Shown piece by piece: positions 31,351 through 40,000 of a DNA stretch of 60,000 nt; position 1 is the first letter of the stretch; each line of letters starts with the position of its first letter. The stretch lies in assembly GCF_026151205.1 (NCBI RefSeq), contig NC_087072.1, positions 8,358,084 to 8,418,083 on the forward strand, given 5' to 3'. The DNA comes from Bolinopsis microptera (lineage: Eukaryota > Ctenophora > Tentaculata > Lobata > Bolinopsidae). Below the pieces are notes generated by a model. The model made no database searches. It saw only the letters and a list, made by a program, of their open reading frames with translations, and was not told where the DNA came from. The position numbers and the translations under genes are program-made.

Positions 31351-33287
31351 GGGTACGGTACGTAACCTTCCCCATGTTGAGTCGCAGCAGCAGCAGGAGA
31401 GGAACCACCCATCGTCTGGGAGTATAAGCGATTGTCAACTTTATCCGATCTCTTCTTCCTTCTATCAGTCCCTCCATTCATCCTTAAAAGTATTGTATTA
31501 CGTATAAGAACCCCCAGTTTTGCTGTACCACTCCAATTGAGGTGTAAATAGTCCGGTCTCTGGTTTCGTCCAATGTTCCTAGAGAATTGCTGGCTTAGGA
31601 GCCCAGCCTCATCACAGAACATGTCAAAACCAGGTACCAAAGTCACACCAAAGTTGGAATGGAGCAGCTCCTTAAAAATTAATTCATTATAATGTGCAAC
31701 TTTACGATTTAGCTCAACGAGTTTGGTTGGCAGCAGCGGACACACAAATATATTCGCTTTGGGGTTAAGCGCTTGGATCATTTCTACTTTCTGAACAAAT
31801 GGTTTAAAAACATTGTTCTTTATATCAGCGGTATTTTTGATCTCAGGTTTCCTGATATCATTTATACCACACATCAAGAGAACATTCCTGTATCCACATG
31901 AAACTGTAGGATTTATATCCCCCACTACCGCGACCGGAGCAAAATACTGTTTTCCGGGGAGCCACTGCCCAAATGATTTTTTGGGGTCCAGCCCGAATTT
32001 GAGACCACCAGTATGCAAGTCTCCGATGATGCATGTAGAGTTCCTGTTTCTAAAGCTAACTGAACGAAAAGTTAGGCTGTATCTCACCCCACCAGTTATT
32101 GCCCCATCCTCGATACAGTGGCTGTAAAACTCTTGGCTGCGTCGAGTCATGCGATACATGGATCTTGGCACACATGTATGGTCATGAGCCATATGATCCG
32201 TCTTCTTATCAAAGAATTTGATGTTGCACTGGCCTCCAATAGAAACAGTGAAAATTTCGGATTCAGGGTGGATGGTAGTTTCATCATCCGAGTGTTTCGG
32301 TAGGGAGCCATCCTCTTCGAAGCGATTGATCAGCAGGCTATTGATCTTCGGTTTTTCACCACTACAGAATGCACCATTGATTTTGTCCACTAGATTGGAG
32401 AAGCTAGTTGAAGCTAGTTGGCCATTGGATGACTTGGAGCCATTATACTTGTATGGTTCTCCCAAAGAATACACAGCACGAGCTCCCTCCACAACAAAAT
32501 CCTCGTCAAGTGATTGGCAGGCAAGGAGGAGAGTTTCCTGCTCTTCTGTGGTAATAAACTCTTCTATAGCGCCTACAACTGGTTCTTCTTTTGATTGGAG
32601 ATGCTCATTAGCTATTAGGTCTGGGCCAGGGGCAAGTGAAGAACTGGTAATTTGGACGTTTAAATGGTCAGCAGAAGCCAAAGAATTTCGCTCAAGAGTG
32701 TTCAAAGATTGTCTAATGGCTGTTAGCTCCTGATTCGTCTCCAGAGACTGCTTGGAATTTAGCTCCTGGAGATTCTTCTCTATTTTTTCCATGAGATCGT
32801 TGGTCTTGGAGGAAGATTGAGCACTTACTTGAGGAGTAGAAAAGTCCTGCAGTTGCTTTTTCAACACTTTAATCTGTTCTGTTAGGCCACTATCAGACTC
32901 AGAAACTTTTCCGAGTGTAGAGTCAACTGAAGTTTTCAGCTGCTTTAGATCTCCTTCCATCACTTCAACCCATGCTGGAGCAGTGCCCTTGTCACTTACC
33001 AGTAGGTGCTTGATATGGAGGTCAAGGTTCTGGATGGCAGCAATGCTGTCGTTTAGACTGTCAAAGTCAACCTTGGCAAGCTTTTCACCAAAAGCTGTGA
33101 TGGTATTAAGCTTCTCTGTGGCAATAGCTGTCTCACACTGACTGTTAGATTTTTGAAGTGTCAGAGTGTTCCTACACACATAACACACATCTTCAGCAGT
33201 TTCGAATGTGGGGATTGGTGAAACCAAACAAAAAGGGCAGTGCCAATTGGTCATGCTGTTGACATTTTTCTGGTTGAGTCCATTCAT
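31347..33287 (-). CDS. CR1-type LINE ORF1: PHD remnant, coiled coil, AlkB-like dioxygenase, SGNH esterase
   Basis: A 646-codon frame whose TGA overlaps the ORF2 start (ATGA). Residues 1-40 are the second half of a zinc finger (WHCPFC, CYVC). Residues 60-215 are a Leu/Gln/Ser-rich, coiled-coil-like segment. Residues 300-412 match AlkB-type 2-oxoglutarate/Fe(II) dioxygenases: NSLLINRFEEDG, HSDDE (H332, D334), FTVSIGGQCNIKF, FYSHCI (H390) and RYSLTFR (R402, R408), the full set of metal and co-substrate residues. Residues 417-602 resemble an SGNH/GDSL esterase: IGDLHTGGL, CGINDIRK and DYLHLNWSGTAKL. The nucleophile Ser of GDS reads Leu (codon TTG) here. Esterase domains are known in CR1-group ORF1; the AlkB domain is the unusual part, plausibly acting on alkylated or methylated nucleic acid. 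The ancestral start was upstream, and this copy has two in-frame stops there. Confidence 0.85.
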   Translation of the reverse strand: MNGLNQKNVNSMTNWHCPFCLVSPIPTFETAEDVCYVCRNTLTLQKSNSQCETAIATEKLNTITAFGEKLAKVDFDSLNDSIAAIQNLDLHIKHLLVSDKGTAPAWVEVMEGDLKQLKTSVDSTLGKVSESDSGLTEQIKVLKKQLQDFSTPQVSAQSSSKTNDLMEKIEKNLQELNSKQSLETNQELTAIRQSLNTLERNSLASADHLNVQITSSSLAPGPDLIANEHLQSKEEPVVGAIEEFITTEEQETLLLACQSLDEDFVVEGARAVYSLGEPYKYNGSKSSNGQLASTSFSNLVDKINGAFCSGEKPKINSLLINRFEEDGSLPKHSDDETTIHPESEIFTVSIGGQCNIKFFDKKTDHMAHDHTCVPRSMYRMTRRSQEFYSHCIEDGAITGGVRYSLTFRSVSFRNRNSTCIIGDLHTGGLKFGLDPKKSFGQWLPGKQYFAPVAVVGDINPTVSCGYRNVLLMCGINDIRKPEIKNTADIKNNVFKPFVQKVEMIQALNPKANIFVCPLLPTKLVELNRKVAHYNELIFKELLHSNFGVTLVPGFDMFCDEAGLLSQQFSRNIGRNQRPDYLHLNWSGTAKLGVLIRNTILLRMNGGTDRRKKRSDKVDNRLYSQTMGGSSPAAAATQHGEGYVPYP

Positions 33288-33383
33288 AGTTAGACAGTCT
33301 ATGTGCCAATATTGCGTAGCTTACTACTCAGCTTTAACATTTAATAAGTCTGTAACTGCATTCTGCAAACCGCAAAGCTCGCA
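33228..33383 (-). pseudogene. Broken PHD finger at the LINE ORF1 N-terminus
   Basis: In the ORF1 frame, upstream of ATG 33287, the minus strand encodes PCELCGLQNAV.., then two stops in a row (TAG TAA, 33321-33326), then QYWHIDCL, which runs into ORF1 and its WHCPFC. Together these are the CxxC, WH..C and CPxC parts of a PHD finger. The stops sit where the middle Cys pair is expected. ORF1 therefore began further upstream in the active element, and this copy has lost the first part. Confidence 0.7.
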
Positions 33384-33457
33384 TGGTCTATAAATTGTAA
33401 ATTTACAAATGTGTGGCAGTGTTGTATTGTTACATTTTAAGATAACTGATTTTGTTG

Positions 33458-34415
33458 GTTTTTAATAATTCTCTCGCCTTAAAATTATCGCGTGACTTTG
33501 GTTTTTATGGTTTTGCAGCCAAACAAAACGGTTTTAGATAAACCTTTATTAATCCAACCCTAACCCTAACCATAACACCGAAACTATTCAATATCCATAA
33601 ACCTAACCACAACCTTGCTCTATCCAGAACCCTCTCACTCCCAGGAAACCTTACTGATAAGGGCCTAATTTCAGCAATAAAAGAAATAGAAAGTTCTGGT
33701 TTTCAACAAAATGTTCGTTTCGTAAAACTAAAGTTACCTCCCCAGGAGGAAAATTAGGGACATTATAGATTTTGAATTATCACGAAAAGTCTTATTTTGG
33801 GCTTTATAAAAGTGCGCAGCTTTAACTTTGCGGATTCCTGTTCTCCGATTGGCTGAATTGTATCACGTGGTATATAATAGTACATGGTGCAATTGTATTA
33901 TTGGAATGTTTGCAGCGTGCAAATGCAATGAACTTTCGAACGCGCGCGGAGCTCAACAAGCTGGGAAGATGCAATCACCTGTAGTAATATTGCCAGCCAG
34001 TAAGGATTGCTGGGCTTGCAGTAGCGCGCGACAGCCGAAGGCGACACAGAATATATTACTTGTGAAACAAGCTTGTCATACGTTGTATGACCCGCCACGC
34101 ACGAAGTGCGCGGCTCTCCTGTATCGTCGAAGACGATACAGTGAAGCGACCGTGGGGTCACCACGTGATACAAAAACAAGCGCATCACGAAGTACGCGTA
34201 CTAGACTCATGGCTATATAATAGGTGAAACTACAACCCTAACCTACATGGGCTCTAATTATGAATTAACAATAGAATTCGTTTTAACTAGCCTGTCACGT
34301 GACAAAAACATGACAGTTTTTTGCCTATAACTCTCCAGAAAGCATTTTTTAACTCTACCTGCATCTACGGAATGGGGGTGATTCCTAAAATACACCGATT
34401 TTTAATTCTTTCATA
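33458..34415 (-). repeat. E-box/TTAGGG-like dispersed repeat, split by an insertion
   Basis: Read on the minus strand, 34415-34200 matches 57011-57140: ATCGGTGTATTTT, GAGAGTTAT.GGCAAAAAA, TGTCACGTGACAGGCTAGT. 33660-33460 matches 57150-57315: TTAGGGTTAGGGTT tracts, AAAACCGTTTTG, GGCTGCAAAACCATAAAAAC and CAAAGTCACG. The two halves are contiguous at 57 kb but about 600 bp apart here. The separating sequence contains an element with 13-bp inverted repeats. Confidence 0.75.
33858..34173. mobile_element. Possible MITE with 13-bp inverted repeats
   Basis: TTGTATCACGTGG (33858-33870) and CCACGTGATACAA (34161-34173) are perfect inverted repeats about 316 bp apart, in the stretch that interrupts the E-box repeat. 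The inside holds CAGTAGCGCGCG, a motif common in repeats at 57.4-58.3 kb. No target duplication was recognised, so the mobile origin is inference. Confidence 0.45.
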
Positions 34416-34429
34416 CCATCAGTGCTTTT

Positions 34430-35290
34430 CACAACAATTTAAAAATTGAGGCGAGCGATCGAGTTTGTAAAATTGTAATTTATTAAAACGTGCGCCGAGT
34501 TGGACGGTTTGAAACAAATATTTGAGTGTTTATGATTTATACATGTTTCGGCGGCGAAAAGTGTTAACGGGTGATACTCGTAAAATATCTGTTCCAGGAC
34601 CGTCGACGAGTCCAACTCGGCGCGCGTCCTGGTAGGTTGTAGACCTACAACGAAAAGTGGCATGCAACGTATGTCAAGTTTATGACTATCACTTGATTCA
34701 CGAATTTAATCCTTCGCATCTCGCCGATCTGTGGTTGCGAGAAGAATTATTGGATGCGCGGCGCGGCCCTTAACGGTGGTACTCGTAAAATATTTGTTCC
34801 ATATAGGATCGTCGACGAGTCCAACTCGGCGCGCGCGCGTCCTGGTAGGTGGTAAACCTACAAAGCGGCCCAGTAGTGCATCGCGTTACAAGATTATCAC
34901 CCGTTTAGATTTAGTGGGAGCTGATTTTGTTGCGTGTTATAAAAATATAAATATTGAAGGTTATTGTTTGAAATTGATTTTTTATATATACATATATGCG
35001 CTTTCATCAAATATTTATTATTAATTGAACATAGTTAAACTTGGCAATTTCCAAAGATGTTTATAAAATTGTGAGCCTCTGTCCTGTTATACATTTCAGA
35101 GTTTATTTATTGAAGGGGACCCCAAACCTTAATATTATTATCCTGAAATAACTGTGGTCAACAATCCACTTGATAAGGTTTTGTAGGTTTATAACCTACT
35201 GCAGGCCACGGGCCGAGTTGGACTAGTCGACGGTCCTGATATTTGAAACAAATATTTTACGAGTATCACCCGTTATATAAGATAAGGTTT
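34430..35290. repeat. Cluster of dispersed repeat copies in both orientations
   Basis: Two forward copies (34566-34652 and 34771-34865) share ACTCGTAAAATAT.TGTTCC, GTCGACGAGTCCAACTCGG, CGCGCGTCCTGGTAGG and an ACCTACAA end. An inverted copy is at 35181-35274, and a partial inverted one at 34491-34526 (GCCGAGTTGGAC..TTTGAAACAAATATTT). Short open frames here (for example 34439-34663, 34731-35024) follow from the repeats and are not genes. Confidence 0.7.
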
Positions 35291-35299
35291 TGTAGCTGA

Positions 35300-36590
35300 C
35301 TGAGGTTATGCATCGTTTTTGCTGGTAATTGTGGTATATGGCAAATAGAATGCAGATGAGTATACTGAACTGTAATTTCACAATATGACTATGGTGTATG
35401 GAAGGTATCAGAGGCCTATGAAGTTAGATCTTCTGTATCTTTGGTTAAATTACGCTGTAAAAGTATCATCCTGGGATCTCAATCCATCAACAATAATAAC
35501 ACCTGGACTTACCACAACTTTCACATCGCCCCTCACTCAATCACAGACCAAACCATCTCATCACTCACTCACCAAATTGCCGACCCAATATCTATTGAAG
35601 TGGCGAAAATTTTCTAGACAAATGATATTTCGATATTATTGCTGCAGCAGATACAAATACCAACATTATTATATTCCCAAACGTTTGAACCTTTAAATTA
35701 ACTAGGAAAGTCAATCCTCAACTTGACTTTTACTGTTTTAAACAGATATGATGATATTAATTTAATTTATTATTATTATTTTTTTTTACATACTCCTTCT
35801 TAGTATGGTGACTTGGGGTCCATAAATATAACAATACAAGCTGATAAACCAAAAAGAACAACTGGGGTAGGTAGGTAGCCCTGGTGGGTGCGTAAACTTT
35901 ACGGTCTGCTCTCTCCAAGATCAGCCTGCTTCTCCATTTTACCGTGAAGCCTAATTTCTAGTTTTTATAAAATATACAATGCAAGTGCAGGTTTACTAAT
36001 CTTAATCTACTTAACAACTCAATAGCCCAAGTCACCATACCCGTAGTATATTCCATGGTAATAGAAGAGCTTTAAAGTTTTTCAAATTGTTGCTATAATT
36101 GATTTAAATAAAAATTTGTTGTTTTCTTGAATTTGTTGTTTTCTTGATCTTCAGCCCACAGTTAAACTTTGTACAAATTCACAAAATTTGAATTCTCCCT
36201 CCCGAAAACCACATAGTAAATATACAGTAGATTATTTAAAATTTTCGCATTGCAGCGAATACGTTTGATCATCCAATGATATGCGAAACATCAGACAATC
36301 AAAAGATCAGACGATTCACGAATTTACAAAGTCAGAACGTGTTACTCTTGTGCTACCTACCTGCCCGGGTCAATAAAGCAGTCAAGCATCATGTATGTTA
36401 GGATGAGCATTCTCAACCAGCAGATGTGGGAAATCCCACGAAAGACAGAAACAGATCTAAAGAGACAATTATCAAAATCGGAAAAATAGACTCGAATTTG
36501 TTTATATAATTTTTAAAGCGTATGTTATTGCCCACGTTAAGGGGCTTGTTAATAATTAATTAAATTATTAGATTTAATAATAATAATTTT
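35300..36590. other. AT-rich intergenic sequence
   Basis: No gene supported. The 103-codon frame at 35385-35696 is rich in Ser, Thr and Tyr, has no recognisable motif and lies in low-complexity DNA. Poly(T) at about 35775 and ATTATTATT runs are simple repeats. Confidence 0.5.
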
Positions 36591-36592
36591 AC

Positions 36593-36955
36593 GGCCATGT
36601 AGCGTAGTTGGTTAGAACGCCAGCTTTGCAATCGTGAGGTTGCGGGCTCAAATCTCACTGTCTGCCTGGTCGTGGGGTGAGCGTCGTTGACGTTCAGCTA
36701 AGGATCCTGAGTGGTCTATGCAGCACCCCTGTCTACTCAGCCGAATACTCGAGAAATCGGGTGTGAGGGTTAAATGAGGAGCTGCACATTGCAGCAAAGT
36801 CTCGGGCGAAGAAAGTATGGTATACACTACCTTAACCGTCACTGGCTAAAAACAAATCCTTCGGCTTCCTGTAATTGGCTGGTTGCACTTGTGTAACAAT
36901 GTGGCTGTTGGAATACTCCGAAGTAAAATAAGTGTCTTGATAAAAAAATAATAAG
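36593..36955 (+). mobile_element. tRNA-derived SINE
   Basis: The head starts GGCCATGTAGCGTAGTTGG. Box A TAGCGTAGTTGG is at 36600-36611 and a box-B-like GGGCTCAAATC at 36644-36654, with a UGC-type (Ala) anticodon loop between them. The stems are imperfect. A body of about 280 bp without coding potential follows, and the end is A-rich (GTCTTGATAAAAAAATAATAA). A pol III head, unrelated body and A-rich tail indicate a tRNA-derived SINE on the plus strand. Target duplications are obscured by ATT-rich flanks. Confidence 0.7.
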
Positions 36956-36967
36956 GAATACAAATTT

Positions 36968-37058
36968 TACAAATTTGAATTTTGATCTTTATTACTGATT
37001 AAACATATCATATATAACCATAAAAGCCGCGCGTCGGCTGATTGCCTCAACTTGGATT
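36968..37058 (+). repeat. Dispersed repeat just upstream of the FANK1 start
   Basis: TTTATTA..AAACATAT..ATCATA..CATAAAAGCCGCGCGT..TGCCTCA recurs with small changes at 26755-26845. It ends 37 bp before the proposed FANK1 ATG, so it may form part of the promoter or 5' UTR. Confidence 0.6.
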
Positions 37059-37094
37059 AGTAGTAATTTCAGTTGACAGAAGCTGTTCAAGGAC

Positions 37095-40000
37095 ATGTCT
37101 GAAGGTAATGTGCTACCTACTTGACAGTGGCGTGACATGAAACGTTATGCCACTGTGATAAGCTATTATTTAATGATTGTATCCAACAGGTGTAATATTT
37201 CTTTTGGTTTTCTTCCTTATTGTGATTCCTGTTCTTTTAAATTGTTCTTTCTGTTCAAGTATTAACCCAATAGTTTTAGGCGATTGCTATGGCTATGGTG
37301 TAAGACATTTTCACTTTACATCTTCTAAATGACAGGTAATGCATTTATCACCTTAATGTGTCTTTATTTAAAAACATCACAAAAGCTTTATTGTACATCG
37401 ATAAGTCATTATAATACACATTTTGATGACTTGCTCCTCCAGTTCTTAATTATCACATTCAACCAAACAGTTTTTAAATTTTTTAATGGATGAGAAAATA
37501 GAAAAGTTTTTTCTGTGATATGAATTTTTGAACTTAAATGGATTAAACAAAACTTTCTTTGACAGGGCTGGATAGGCCAAACCCTCCTGTACCGGGGAAA
37601 GTCACTCATCACAGTGCTGAGTTGTTCTGGAAAGTTCCAAAGTCAAAAGATGTTCGCATTTCAGTACTGATTCAACTATGTGCACCAAATGAAGAAGATT
37701 ATGAGACTATCTATACGTCAGTTCTGTAATATTGGTTTATGACATATTTCTGATGTACACGCTATTTATCAGGAAATTAATGAAAATGTTGGCATATTTA
37801 AGTCAACTTTACAGTGCAATAATACAGGGTGTCCCAAAAAAGGCAACCAAGTTGCTTTTGTTAATAACTCGTCTCAGTTTCAAGTCATGTGCTATCATGC
37901 TCCAGAATATCCAGACGATCATGTAATCCATCTTGTCAATAGCTGCAAGATCTAATCAGCTCATAGGATCGGCTGACCACCTCATTAACTGATTAGGTGT
38001 CCGGTACTCAGCTGCATGCTAACGAGTCAGCAGCTCTGTTAGAGCCGATCAGGTATCAAATCAGCACATAACATCTGCTGCCCACAATCAATTGGTTGCC
38101 CTTTTTTGGGTCATCCTGTATATTGACTGGATGACACTGGGCCAGGGACAAAAGGATTTCGCGATTATTTTGGCCAAAAATCGTGGTACCGCGAAATTTA
38201 ACAGGCTATACATTAAACTATACATAAAATTTGTCGCGGAGAATGGGAAATTTCGCGATTTCGTACATGCCGCGAAATCCTTTTGTCCCTGCACTGGGCC
38301 AATTAATTTTTAAGAGTATTGCACTATCAATGATTTTAAATCGAAGATATCTATCCCACAGAGGGTTTGGGAAGAAGACTGAAGTAAGAGATTTAACACA
38401 CGAGACATGCTACAAGTTCAGATTGAGGTTTACAATGGGCGAAGAGAACAGTGACTGGAGTCCTGTAACCGAAGTCGTCACTAAAAGTAAGTTTAAATAG
38501 ATTTTTTTCAATTATTGGCAATACGATGCAATAGATGCAAGGTGTGCCAAAAATGTTTCGTTTTCAAGGATATTTATTATTTAACGGTGTTTTGAGAGCA
38601 ATTTCGCCTAAATCTTCACAATTCTGAGAAAAGCTACAATCTACTATTGATATGATCTTTGTAAAGCTGTGGTAATTTTTTGAAGCGCAATAAAAATGAC
38701 TCTATTCATTATAAAATTTCATGAATTCGATTGTTTTTTTTTTTCGTCAGAAATGCTTTTGAATTCTGTGGCCCACAAATTTACATGACAATTCACAGTA
38801 TATGTACGCGATCTGTTGATCATGCAATGGATCTGAACACATGAAAAAAAGATGCGATGCACATGATTAATGTATTGACTGATGAATATCAAGCATACAT
38901 TTCATAGGCCAGAATTGCTTTTAATAAAATGGGCCTTTAAAAATTACTGTCAACATTGTTCACGTCGTCTAAAAACACTTCACACATATATGCATCTCTC
39001 TACATTTGAATTACCTCTCTTCAGATAAGCCCATGACAGGAGAAGACTTACACAGAGTGGTCACAACGAGAAGTGTTTCTGGATTAAAGAAACTTCTTGC
39101 TGACGAGTATGTTCACTCCGTGAAGATTGTTTCGTAAAATCTAATTACTCTGCACGTGTTAAAATTGTGTTAACAGAGACATAACACAGTTTGTTTATAC
39201 AACATGTTAACATAGTTAGTTAACATGATATGAGCAATTCTCGAGCATGTAACTCAATCTGGGTGGCATGTTGATTTATAAATGAGAAAAATTAGTTACG
39301 GTTGATATCTGAAAGCTCTAGTTTCAGCGTCTGTCTGTGGTGGTATCTCCACTTCAAGTTCAATTTTTCAGGGATATTGCTATCAATGCGCCCGACAAAA
39401 TGGGAAACTCGCCGTTAATGAATGCTTGTGTCAAGGGGTATGACGAGTAAGTATTGACTTATTATTGAGTTGGAGAAACGGCTGAAAAGTTTAAATTTCG
39501 TCCACCGAATAACATGTTATTTCGGAGTTAGTATTGATAAAAACTGATATAAATCCTTTCAGCATTGCTAAGATATTATTGGACCACAACGCAAACATGA
39601 AATACTCAAACTCTGCTGGAAAAGACAGGTAAAAATAAAGAAAATACTTTCTGGCATTGTTATTTTGAATTCTGACAAACTTATTTTGTATTACTTTACA
39701 TCAAACACGAGGACCACTCACTGTCCGACATTTTCTATGCGGATTGTAGCTTGTATATGATAATGACGCTGTGAAATAAAAGTAAGAGTATTCTTTCGCC
39801 ATTCCGACTAAAAAGTCGGCTCAGAGTTGAGATTTTGGTTACTACAATGGAGGAGGGATAATTAATCAATTAATTGCAGCGGTCTCTTCTCTACATTTTT
39901 ACCTCATAACAATAAATTGTAATTATCACCGCATTCAATACATCTCATGTTACATGGTCTCGATCTCGTTCCCATTTCTATGGCCCATTATCAGACTCAG

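Noticed and set aside
35385-35696. 103-codon frame upstream of FANK1
   Set aside because: Ser/Thr-rich in low-complexity DNA, no motif, no conserved splice context.
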